Source: Bacteroidales bacterium UBA1736
Lineage (GTDB): Bacteria > Bacteroidota > Bacteroidia > Bacteroidales > UBA932
Length of the DNA stretch: 6,105 nt
Reading direction: 5' to 3'
Assembly: GCA_002315825.1 (NCBI GenBank)
Contig: DCIC01000122.1
Location: 30,284 to 36,388, forward strand
The notes below the pieces were generated by a model, which did not search any database, was not told the origin of the DNA, and was given only the letters and a program-made list of their open reading frames with translations. Positions 1-6,105 of this stretch are shown one piece after another. The position numbers were made by a program, and so were the translations under genes. Positions within the stretch are counted from its first letter, which is position 1; every line of letters starts with the position of its first letter.

Positions 1-282
1 GTCAAAACCATCGACTCTCTGGTAGAAAAAGTCGTGAACGCAGCAATTGAACACGATTATGCAGTGCTTATCACTGCAGACCACGGAAATGCCGATTATG
101 CTGTAAACGAAGACGGCACTCCCAACACTGCCCACTCCTTGAACGAAGTTCCATTCATCGTAGTGAACGAGTCCTCTGTGAAGGAAGTCAAGGACGGCGC
201 TCTTTGCAATGTGGCCCCTACGATACTGAAACTTATGGGCATCCCTCAACCCGCAACAATGACAGCAGAACCTCTCATCTGA
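1..282 (+). CDS. gpmI: 2,3-bisphosphoglycerate-independent phosphoglycerate mutase, C-terminal fragment (5' end outside window)
   Basis: Only the last 93 residues are present; the frame is open from base 1, so the gene starts upstream of the window. The enzyme interconverts 3- and 2-phosphoglycerate in glycolysis and gluconeogenesis in the cytoplasm, and belongs to the alkaline-phosphatase superfamily with two Mn ions. The fragment carries the motif TADHGN (bases 73-90), whose Asp-His pair corresponds to the metal ligands D444/H445 of the Geobacillus enzyme. A second His in NTAHS lies 17 residues later, exactly the spacing of the family ligand H462. The end (LMGIPQP...MTAEPLI) is the usual iPGM C-terminus. 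An internal GTG at 34 is not the start, because homologous sequence continues upstream of it. The stop is followed after a single base by manA, so the two are probably co-transcribed. The identification is firm; only the missing N-terminal part cannot be judged. Confidence 0.95.
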   Translation, partial: VKTIDSLVEKVVNAAIEHDYAVLITADHGNADYAVNEDGTPNTAHSLNEVPFIVVNESSVKEVKDGALCNVAPTILKLMGIPQPATMTAEPLI

Positions 283-283
283 T

Positions 284-1144
284 ATGTATAAGTTCAAGCC
301 AATACTGAAAACCCTCGTGTGGGGTACTGAAAAATGGGTAATCTCCGGAGTCCCGGGCAATGAGTCAATCGTGGCCGAAGGCCCGGATTCCGGCAAGACA
401 CTCAATGAAGTATTCGGAGGAGAATTCCCTCTTCTGATAAAGTTTATCGACGCACACGACGATTTAAGCATCCAGGTCCACCCCAATGACGATTTGGCAA
501 TGAAGCGCCACAACTGCAAAGGAAAGACGGAGATGTGGTATGTCATCAAATCTGAAGGCGGCCATCTGGTTTCCGGCTTTTCCAAAGAAGTATCCAAGGA
601 AGAATACAAGGCAAAAGTCGCGGACGGCAGCATTACCGATGTGCTTCAGTCCTATCCCATTGCCGAAGGCGATGTTTTCTATATCCCTTCTGGGCGCATC
701 CATGCAATTGGAGGAGGCTCTTACATAGCAGAAATCCAGCAGACCTCCAACATAACATATCGAATCTTTGATTACAATCGAAAAGGTCTGGACGGAAAGC
801 CCCGCGAGCTCCACACGGAGCAGGCATTGGATGCAATTGACTGGAGCGTTCTGCCCGACTACCGTACCCACTATCAAAAAAAGACAGACGACGAATGCCT
901 GTTGGTCGATTGCCCTTACTTCACGACTTCGACATTTGAGTTGACCAAACCTTTTACCAAGGAACTACCTTCTACAGCAGATTTTCTGGTCATAATCTGT
1001 ATGGAAGGAAAAGGACGAATAGGTAATCTGGAGATAGAGGCTGGAGAGGCCGTCCTGGCGACAGCGAAGGATAGGAATATCAGTTTCATCCCGTCCGATG
1101 GAGGAAAAATGAAACTGATGACAAGTTATATATCCAAGCAATAA
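284..1144 (+). CDS. manA: Mannose-6-phosphate isomerase, type I (B. subtilis ManA-like), compact N-terminus
   Basis: 286 residues. A cytoplasmic Zn-dependent isomerase that interconverts mannose-6-P and fructose-6-P, feeding mannose into glycolysis or fructose-6-P into GDP-mannose/fucose and glycan synthesis. The cupin metal site is complete: Gln64 and His66 in IQVHPND, Glu83 in GKTEMWY, and His140 in PSGRIHAIG. The catalytic Arg160 is in ITYRIFDYNR, 20 residues after His140 as in B. subtilis ManA. A second small cupin-like domain follows from about residue 205 (CPYFTTS ... GEAVLA). The ATG at 284 begins the typical MYKFKPILK sequence and lies 1 bp after the gpmI stop, so translational coupling is likely. 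Oddity: the region before the first zinc ligand is about 30 residues shorter than in B. subtilis ManA. The usual insert between the first WG and the WEIS-type motif (here KWVISG, residues 17-22) and the segment before FPLLIKF (residues 48-54) are both reduced. All catalytic residues remain, so it is probably functional. Confidence 0.93.
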   Translation: MYKFKPILKTLVWGTEKWVISGVPGNESIVAEGPDSGKTLNEVFGGEFPLLIKFIDAHDDLSIQVHPNDDLAMKRHNCKGKTEMWYVIKSEGGHLVSGFSKEVSKEEYKAKVADGSITDVLQSYPIAEGDVFYIPSGRIHAIGGGSYIAEIQQTSNITYRIFDYNRKGLDGKPRELHTEQALDAIDWSVLPDYRTHYQKKTDDECLLVDCPYFTTSTFELTKPFTKELPSTADFLVIICMEGKGRIGNLEIEAGEAVLATAKDRNISFIPSDGGKMKLMTSYISKQ

Positions 1145-1156
1145 TACCGCATTATT

Positions 1157-2095
1157 ATGAAAACACTAAAACTAGCACTGACCTCAGTCGCTATCACCGC
1201 AGGTGCTTTTTTGGCTCAGGCCCAGCAGGGACAGACAAGAGGCACAGTAGTGACCAGCATTCTTGAGGTCTATGACATGCAGACAGGCAAGCGCTCTATT
1301 GTCAAGGAATTCAACTCTACAAGAATCGAAGCCCCGAACTGGACCGTCGATGGTAAATGGTTGATTTACAACAGTGGCGGCAAATTGTACAAAATTTCTC
1401 CTGACGGTGGCGAACCCGAATTACTGGACACCGGCTATGCCACAAGGTGCAATAACGACCACTGTCTGTCCTTCGACGGCAAATACATCGCTGTCAGCAA
1501 TGGTACTGCAGAAGACTATCAGTCCCGTATTTATGTCCTTCCCATCGAAGGAGGAAACCCCCAGTTGATCACTCCCCTCGGTCCCAGCTATCTGCACGGC
1601 TGGAGCCCTGACGGAAAGACTCTTGTTTACTGTGCAAGCCGAAAAGGCGAATATGACATCTATAGCATCCCTTCCTCAGGAGGAGTTGAAACTCGACTGA
1701 CAGACGCCGAGGGACTTGATGACGGTCCCGAATACACCCCTGACGGAAAGTATATATGGTTCAATTCCGTCCGTACGGGCTTGATGCAGTTATGGAGAAT
1801 GAAACCTGACGGAAGTGCTCAGGAGCAGATGACCTTTGATGAGGACAGAAACTCCTGGTTCGGACACGTATCCCCGGACGGAAAAAATGTTGTCTATATC
1901 ACCTATAAGAAAGGCGACCTTGAGCCCGGCCAGCATCTTGCAAACAAGAATGTGGAACTCAGGCTCATGGACGCAAATGGCGGACAACCAAAGACGATTG
2001 TGACACTTTTTGGAGGCCAGGGGACAATCAACGTCAACTCTTGGGCTCCCGGAAGCGACAAATTCGCCTTCGTAAGTTATAGAATCGAGGATTAA
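1157..2095 (+). CDS. Exported TolB-like (PD40/WD40-like) beta-propeller protein of unknown function
   Basis: 312 residues. The N-terminus is a clear Sec signal peptide: Lys at 2 and 5, a hydrophobic core around 6-19, and an AQA signal peptidase I site with cleavage predicted after Ala22. There is no lipobox Cys, so a soluble periplasmic or secreted protein is expected. The rest is a six-fold repeat of PD40/TolB propeller units. The motifs are visible near residues 64-67 (VDGK), 106-109 (FDGK), 149-153 (SPDGK), 194-198 (TPDGK), 239-243 (SPDGK), and a degenerate APGSDK at 297-302. Each is followed by a hydrophobic strand and most by a xLYxIxxxGGxxxxLT-type strand pair. The first strand (about 31-50) probably closes the ring with the last. 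There is no N-terminal TolB domain (the part that precedes the propeller in E. coli TolB), so this is not true TolB, although such proteins are often labelled so. It begins 12 bp after manA and is likely in that operon. No enzymatic residues are recognisable; a binding or scaffold role is inference. Confidence 0.88.
   Translation: MKTLKLALTSVAITAGAFLAQAQQGQTRGTVVTSILEVYDMQTGKRSIVKEFNSTRIEAPNWTVDGKWLIYNSGGKLYKISPDGGEPELLDTGYATRCNNDHCLSFDGKYIAVSNGTAEDYQSRIYVLPIEGGNPQLITPLGPSYLHGWSPDGKTLVYCASRKGEYDIYSIPSSGGVETRLTDAEGLDDGPEYTPDGKYIWFNSVRTGLMQLWRMKPDGSAQEQMTFDEDRNSWFGHVSPDGKNVVYITYKKGDLEPGQHLANKNVELRLMDANGGQPKTIVTLFGGQGTINVNSWAPGSDKFAFVSYRIED
2092..2095. other. Palindromic TTAA holding the stop codons of two convergent genes
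   Basis: The bases TTAA contain TAA on the plus strand (2093-2095, end of the propeller gene) and TAA on the minus strand (2094-2092, end of the M3 peptidase gene). The two convergent coding regions therefore overlap by four bases and there is no intergenic space. I see no strong GC hairpin followed by a T-run near the junction on either strand, so transcript ends must lie inside the opposing gene or use another mechanism. Confidence 0.9.
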
Positions 2096-4104
2096 AGCAA
2101 TCCCCGAGCGCGAAGCATAGGCTCTGACTCAGGCTCACGTCCACGGAAGGACTTGTATAGAGTCATTGGTTCCTCGCTTCCACCCTTCTCAAGGAACGTC
2201 TCCTTGAAAGTATGAGCAAGTTCAATATCCCACACACCTGCAGGTGACTCTTCAAAGGCTGCAAAAGCATCCTTATCCAAGACCTCAGCCCACAGATAGC
2301 CATAATAACCGGCACTGTATCCGCTGCAGAATATATGGTTGAAGTAAGTCGTGCGGTAGCGTGGGATTATTTCGTCTATCAGACCCATCTCCTCACATAC
2401 TTTCTCTTCGAAAGCATCTACGTCAATGCCCTCGATGCTGGTGAGTTCATGCCACTTCATATCCAGAATGGAAGCCGCACAAAGCTCGGTTGTCATAAAG
2501 CCCTGATTGAATTTGAGCGAATTTATGACCTTCTCCACCAATTCCTGAGGAATCACTTCGCCTGTCTGATAATGCACGGCATACTGAGCGAGAAGCTCGG
2601 GCTGGAATGCCCAGTTTTCATTAAACTGAGAAAACATCTCAACGAAGTCTCTTGCAACGGAAGTTCCGCTGACAGAAGGATAATGGCACTTAGAGAGCAA
2701 TCCGTGAAGGGCGTGGCCAAACTCGTGGAAAGCAGTCTGTACTTCATCTATTGTCAGCAGAGCCACACCATTCTCATCAGGAGAAGAGAAATTGCCTACA
2801 TTCACAATTATAGGACGGATTTCATTGCCTTCTGCATCAAAATACTGATCCCTGATATTGTTCATCCACGCTCCGCCCCTCTTTGAATCTCTGGGGAAAT
2901 AATCCGTTGTAAAGATTCCAATCAAAGAACCGTCATCATATGTAAGTTTATATGTCTCCACTTCGGGATTATACACAGGAACATCCTCCAATGGCTCGAC
3001 ATTGACACCATACAAGGTCTTTGCTGCAATGAAAAGGCCCTTCTTAACATTTCCGGCCTCAAAATATGGCTTTGTCAAACTCTCATCCAGATCATATTTT
3101 GCCTTACGGACAAGTTCAGCATAATACCACCAGTCCCAAGGTTGAATCCGTGACCCCTCGGGCAACTTCCCTGCAGCAATATCTTTGTCCATTTCAACCT
3201 GCATATCGACAATCTCTTCCTTCGCCTTTCTGACTGATGCCTCCATAATTCCACTCAAGAAAGAATCGACAGTCTGGGGATCGTGAGCCATCTTGTCCTC
3301 AAGGATAAACTCGGCCGGATTGTCATAGCCCATCAGCTTTGCCTTACGGATACGCAATCCTATGATATCAAGAGCAAGCTGTCGGTTATCAGACTCATTC
3401 CCATTGTGACCTCTGCTTGAGTAAGCCATAAACATCTTCTCACGCAAGTCTCTATCTTGTGTTTGAGCCATTGCTGTAGGATAAGCGGACACACTGATAC
3501 CGAAAGTCTCCTTGAAAGCATTGCTTTCTGCAAGAATATTGTTACCCAATTTGTTGGACTTTACGGACAGTTCGGCATTGATTTCACGGAGCTCGGCCTG
3601 GGCAGCCTCATCAAGACCAATACCGTTCTTCTCAAACCCTTTGACCAATTTCTTCAAAACCATCTGCTGCTCCCTTGTCAAAGAGGACTGAGGGGCAGCG
3701 GCTACTGCAGCAACCCTCTCATAGAGAGCCTTGTTCATATAAATGTCATCACTGTGAGTGGACTGCATCAGTGAAGCCTTCTCGATTATCTTTTCCATTT
3801 CGGGAGAGTTCTCAGTCTCGGCCACATTGAAAAGAACACCGCATACTTTGCTCAATGTCTGGCCTGAGAGTTCCAAGGCCGCAATCGTATTCTCGAATGT
3901 AGGAGCCTCGGGATTAGCTATTATGGCAGCAATCTCGCTGTCGTGCTGTTTGATGCCCTCTTCCATCGCGGGGATATAATCAGACAAGGCAATCTCCTCA
4001 AATGGAGGAATGCCGTATGCTGTGTTCCACTCTGAAAGCAGAGGGTTGGTATGACAAGATACAAGTGTCATAGCTGTTGCTGTTAACAGAATTATTTTTT
4101 TCAT
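2092..4104 (-). CDS. dcp: Lipoprotein M3-family zinc oligopeptidase (peptidyl-dipeptidase Dcp-like)
   Basis: 670 residues, close to the 681 I recall for E. coli Dcp. It cleaves dipeptides or short pieces from oligopeptides. The zinc site is intact: His460-Glu461-x-x-His464 in FHEFGHALHGLLS, with the third ligand Glu489 in RDFVEMFSQ, 29 residues after His460 as in E. coli Dcp. The C-terminal substrate-binding loop is present as YFNHIFCSGYSAGYYGYLW, with His590 and Tyr596/600/601, and the protein ends MLRARGLL like Dcp. The N-terminus (MKKIILLTATAMTLVSC) is a lipoprotein signal with lipobox LVSC and acylated Cys17. No acidic surface-export run follows that Cys, so a periplasm-facing lipoprotein is likelier than a surface one. 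Residues about 20-210 are the helical lid half; the catalytic M3 domain covers roughly 215-668. The start is preceded by A/T-rich sequence without a Shine-Dalgarno motif. It lies 63 bp after the nuclease gene and may share its transcript. Whether it is a strict dipeptidase or a broader oligopeptidase cannot be told from sequence. Confidence 0.92.
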   Translation of the reverse strand: MKKIILLTATAMTLVSCHTNPLLSEWNTAYGIPPFEEIALSDYIPAMEEGIKQHDSEIAAIIANPEAPTFENTIAALELSGQTLSKVCGVLFNVAETENSPEMEKIIEKASLMQSTHSDDIYMNKALYERVAAVAAAPQSSLTREQQMVLKKLVKGFEKNGIGLDEAAQAELREINAELSVKSNKLGNNILAESNAFKETFGISVSAYPTAMAQTQDRDLREKMFMAYSSRGHNGNESDNRQLALDIIGLRIRKAKLMGYDNPAEFILEDKMAHDPQTVDSFLSGIMEASVRKAKEEIVDMQVEMDKDIAAGKLPEGSRIQPWDWWYYAELVRKAKYDLDESLTKPYFEAGNVKKGLFIAAKTLYGVNVEPLEDVPVYNPEVETYKLTYDDGSLIGIFTTDYFPRDSKRGGAWMNNIRDQYFDAEGNEIRPIIVNVGNFSSPDENGVALLTIDEVQTAFHEFGHALHGLLSKCHYPSVSGTSVARDFVEMFSQFNENWAFQPELLAQYAVHYQTGEVIPQELVEKVINSLKFNQGFMTTELCAASILDMKWHELTSIEGIDVDAFEEKVCEEMGLIDEIIPRYRTTYFNHIFCSGYSAGYYGYLWAEVLDKDAFAAFEESPAGVWDIELAHTFKETFLEKGGSEEPMTLYKSFRGREPESEPMLRARGLL

Positions 4105-4105
4105 A

Positions 4106-4150
4106 CTATCAATGATTTATTGTCTGAACAATGTTGAGAGAGAATGATAG
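4106..4150. repeat. Nested inverted repeats in the nuclease-peptidase intergenic gap
   Basis: The 63-bp gap 4105-4167 is the longest non-coding stretch in the window. It holds an outer inverted pair, CTATCA at 4106-4111 with TGATAG at 4145-4150. Inside this is a hairpin, ATTGT at 4119-4123 with ACAAT at 4128-4132, around a 4-base loop. In the minus-strand transcript this would fold just before the peptidase start codon. There is no following U-run, so it does not look like an intrinsic terminator. Stems of 5-6 A/T-rich pairs can occur by chance in a gap like this; an operator or a translation-modulating structure is only a possibility. I saw no convincing Bacteroidota -7 element (TAnnTTTG) here. 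Confidence 0.25.
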
Positions 4151-4167
4151 CCGTTCGGTTTCATTTA

Positions 4168-5022
4168 TTACCACCAACAAGAATTGTCAGAAGGATTTTC
4201 TGACTCGACGGCTGATTGAATAGGGTCGGGCAAAGAGGGGAACAGATCAATTCCTATCCTGTCTTCGAGTTCATCCACAGTAACGGCCATTTCCCTGTTG
4301 AAATGAGATGTCTCGGGATTTTGATTGGCAATATACAGAGCCAGGGCTGAATATCCCGATTTCCCCGTCCTGCCACTCCTGTCAAAACGTAACAGAGCCT
4401 TGTAATATGCCACAGGCACCGTGACCTTCTTCCCATCATTATCAAAAGCATATTTCTTACTACCCTCGACAACACATCCGCTGACCACATATAGAGTATC
4501 ACAAGCACAAGACCACTCCCTGACCCTGTTTTCAATCTCAGCCCACAATCCACTGTTGAGACGAGAGTTTTGAGGGGTCATATTAGTCGAATAGAATGTC
4601 TGGACATTACCAGCGCGCCCCAACCTGTCAGCAGAAGGAATCTGATGGCCGCGATCATAGCTTTCCGTGGTCTCGGTCTTATAACCGGAGAACAGAACGG
4701 GCTGACAGTCCTGGGTTATCAAAGGATCAAGGCCCCAGGCATTAGTCCTCTTCCCCTCTCCGATAAGGCCTTTGCACAATGGATATGCCACCCATCTGGC
4801 CACCAAAGCCTCACTGTCCCAGCAGAAAGAATAGTTCCTTGTCAGAGAACCATTGATGACAGCCTTATGGGTAAAAAAAGAAAGGCTGTCCTCCGCATTC
4901 ATCTTGGGTATTTCCATCCAGGTGCCCGGCTCACAGACATAGATAGATTCCTCCTTCTCCACACAAAAGGTAAGAATAGCTATAAGTATCAGCACCTCGA
5001 GTATGACGCGGAATTGTTTCAT
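4168..5022 (-). CDS. Secreted DNA/RNA non-specific endonuclease (NUC1 / Serratia nuclease, EndoG superfamily)
   Basis: 284 residues. A sugar-non-specific, Mg-dependent beta-beta-alpha-metal nuclease. The signature DRGH is at 123-126 in SYDRGHQIPSADR, with His126 the general base. The Mg-ligand Asn156 (RLNSGLWAEIE) and Glu164 follow at spacings of 30 and 8 residues, identical to His89/Asn119/Glu127 of Serratia nuclease. TNMTPQNS at 146-153 is the usual conserved strand. Domain extent is about 75-262. The N-terminus has Lys2 and Arg5, a short hydrophobic run at 10-19, then Cys20 followed by VEKEES. This suggests export, either as a lipoprotein with an atypical lipobox (LTFC) or as a signal anchor. 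The next in-frame Met is residue 36, so this start is the only reasonable one. Nine Cys are present, including a C-x-C at 172-174 and Cys183 in a strand, which could form disulfides outside the cytoplasm. It begins 25 bp after the receptor gene on the same strand, so co-transcription is likely. No immunity-like partner gene is seen, which argues for nutrient scavenging over a toxin role. Confidence 0.92.
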   Translation of the reverse strand: MKQFRVILEVLILIAILTFCVEKEESIYVCEPGTWMEIPKMNAEDSLSFFTHKAVINGSLTRNYSFCWDSEALVARWVAYPLCKGLIGEGKRTNAWGLDPLITQDCQPVLFSGYKTETTESYDRGHQIPSADRLGRAGNVQTFYSTNMTPQNSRLNSGLWAEIENRVREWSCACDTLYVVSGCVVEGSKKYAFDNDGKKVTVPVAYYKALLRFDRSGRTGKSGYSALALYIANQNPETSHFNREMAVTVDELEDRIGIDLFPSLPDPIQSAVESENPSDNSCWW

Positions 5023-5047
5023 ATCTATGAAATGAGGAGGGATTGTA

Positions 5048-6105
5048 TTAGAAAGAATACCTCAAGCCAATCTGGCCCCTCCATCTGGATAGATTATCAT
5101 TATATGAGAACATATTGTAATCACCGTCGTGAAGGAACTGGAACTGTCCGTTTCCGGAGTATGTAACCGGAGTAAATGTATTTGTCAATCCCATACCATA
5201 ACTGCGCCCCCAGGAAGGATTTAGCATATTTGTAAAATTGATGATATCAAAGCTCAACTCCAATGAATGCATTTGGGATCCGACCATAAAGCTGAATTTC
5301 TGTGCGAGATGAAGGTCCAGATGACTTTCGAAAGGCAAGTTGTCAGCAAATCGGTCAAAATACTCCCCTCTGTGATCTTTCAAATAACTGGTATGAGAAA
5401 GCCAATGTTTGTAGTTGGCCGCCTGCTGCTCTGCAGAGTACTGAGTTGTGGCCTTGAACTGCATCTTGTCAATCTGCTCATCGGTAGGAATAAAAAGCAG
5501 GTCATTGGAATTGGATGAATCCCCATTCAAGTCTCCATAATAGACAAGAGAATAAGTCGCACCAGACGAACCGATATATATAGCGCTCGCTGTGGATGTC
5601 CATCGGTCAGATGCGCCATAAGACTTGTGATATGAGACAGCCACCTTTATCTGATGAGGGATATTGAATGCAGAATTGGACAACTCCGGATCATTGGCAT
5701 CCCCGTGGGTAGGATTCTTGGCAAAGTTGGACTGAGCAACGGAAGAATTCCCGTTGAAAACAGACATAGACTTGGAATAGGTGTATGAAGCATTGACATC
5801 AAGTCCGAAGTTAAAAGATTTCCGCGCCTGGGCTGTCAGATTGTAAGAATAACCCTTATTAGTATTTGTCAGCTCATATATTCCAGTGAAAGGAGTTCCT
5901 GTAGTTGTCTGACTGAACATAGGTCTGTCGTCGAAAGAGAGTGAAGGATAAGTGGACCCCAATGTCGCGCCATTAGTTGAATATGCAAGCTGCTTGTACA
6001 TCATATCATTGATTGTCTTGGAGAAAAGGCCTTCGACTGTCCAGTCTATTCCAAGGACATTGAAATCAAAGCCTAAGTCAAACTTAGCACTCTGGTTCAT
6101 CTTCA
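5048..6105 (-). CDS. TonB-dependent outer-membrane receptor, Oar-like, C-terminal half of the barrel (5' end outside window)
   Basis: The frame is open to the window edge, giving 351 complete codons before the stop; the plug, TonB box and any N-terminal carboxypeptidase-regulatory-like domain lie outside. The sequence is a run of alternating polar/aromatic amphipathic strands separated by Gly/Asn/Ser/Asp-rich loops, and ends GQIGLRYSF, the Phe-terminated last strand recognised by the BAM machinery. Segments typical of Oar-type receptors are visible: a NDPELSNSAFNIPHQIKVAVSY strand (about 5637-5700), then an IYIGSSGATYSLVYYGDLNGD loop with an SNDLLFIP strand (about 5495-5580), and a final DIINFTNMLNPSWGRSYG-like region (about 5200-5250). 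The Met at 6098-6100 is internal, because a barrel-like frame continues past it and a full receptor would be about 900-1100 residues. The ligand cannot be inferred from this half. It is upstream of the nuclease by 25 bp. It is more Oar-like than SusC-like, and no SusD-type gene follows it, which argues against a standard glycan PUL. Confidence 0.87.
   Translation of the reverse strand, partial: KMNQSAKFDLGFDFNVLGIDWTVEGLFSKTINDMMYKQLAYSTNGATLGSTYPSLSFDDRPMFSQTTTGTPFTGIYELTNTNKGYSYNLTAQARKSFNFGLDVNASYTYSKSMSVFNGNSSVAQSNFAKNPTHGDANDPELSNSAFNIPHQIKVAVSYHKSYGASDRWTSTASAIYIGSSGATYSLVYYGDLNGDSSNSNDLLFIPTDEQIDKMQFKATTQYSAEQQAANYKHWLSHTSYLKDHRGEYFDRFADNLPFESHLDLHLAQKFSFMVGSQMHSLELSFDIINFTNMLNPSWGRSYGMGLTNTFTPVTYSGNGQFQFLHDGDYNMFSYNDNLSRWRGQIGLRYSF

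Noticed and set aside
464..877. Open frame of 137 codons on the minus strand inside manA
   Set aside because: It covers the conserved metal-site region of manA in antisense and has no independent support.
2118..2138. Repeated GGCTC with a near-palindromic CTGACTCAG as a possible terminator for the plus-strand operon
   Set aside because: The stem would be only 4 bp around a 1-base centre, and no T-run follows. The repetition is explained by the coding sequence for SEPESEP near the peptidase C-terminus.
2335..2886. Open frame of 183 codons on the plus strand inside the M3 peptidase gene
   Set aside because: It is antisense to the conserved HEFGH-containing region of a firmly identified gene, has no recognisable domain, and its length is explained by the codon bias of the opposite strand.
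3457..3979. Two plus-strand open frames (105 and 73 codons) antisense to the 5' part of the peptidase gene
   Set aside because: Cys-, Ser- and Leu-rich translations without motifs, lying fully within a well-supported gene; treated as shadows.
4168..5022. Nuclease as an interbacterial toxin or defence effector
   Set aside because: It has a general export signal, no toxin-delivery domain (no PAAR, VgrG, LXG or Rhs-type part) and no small immunity-like gene next to it; scavenging fits better.
4570..5166. Open frame of 198 codons on the plus strand over the nuclease N-terminal half and the receptor 3' end
   Set aside because: It spans two real minus-strand genes including the DRGH region, and its translation shows no family motif or sensible signal.
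5048..6105. Receptor as the SusC component of a polysaccharide utilisation locus
   Set aside because: No SusD homologue or glycoside hydrolase follows it, and the visible barrel strands and loops resemble Oar-type receptors. The missing N-terminal part means this is not absolute.

Overview
The window looks like chromosomal DNA of a member of the Bacteroidota, probably Bacteroidales. Evidence for this: an Oar-like TonB-dependent receptor C-terminus ending in Phe, an exported lipoprotein version of an M3 (Dcp-type) peptidase, a Bacteroides-style secreted DNA/RNA non-specific endonuclease, a B. subtilis-type ManA, start codons preceded by A/T-rich sequence rather than clear Shine-Dalgarno motifs, and base composition that looks mid-40s % GC by eye. 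The taxonomic call is an inference from protein character, not from a marker gene.

Layout: two convergent gene clusters meet at a 4-bp overlap near 2092-2095. The plus-strand cluster (1-2095) holds the 3' end of gpmI (cofactor-independent phosphoglycerate mutase), manA (mannose-6-phosphate isomerase) 1 bp after it, and an exported TolB-like beta-propeller protein 12 bp further on. The tight spacing suggests one operon. The minus-strand cluster, read from 6105 down to 2092, holds the 3' half of a TonB-dependent outer-membrane receptor, then 25 bp later a secreted His-Asn NUC1-family nuclease, then 63 bp later a zinc metallopeptidase lipoprotein of family M3. The first two are very likely co-transcribed; the peptidase may be part of the same unit.

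How the genes may work together: the plus-strand cluster pairs two cytoplasmic sugar-phosphate enzymes (lower glycolysis and mannose/fructose-6-P interconversion) with a secreted propeller of unknown ligand. The minus-strand cluster is entirely cell-envelope: a receptor/transporter, a nuclease and an oligopeptidase. This is compatible with scavenging of extracellular nucleic acid and peptides, but that link is inference from gene order only.

The window is densely coding. There is no intergenic stretch above 63 bp, and I see no tRNA, rRNA, CRISPR array, insertion sequence or prophage signal. I found no clear new system. The points most worth a second look are the receptor-nuclease pairing, the unusually short N-terminal part of ManA, and the unusual N-terminus of the nuclease.
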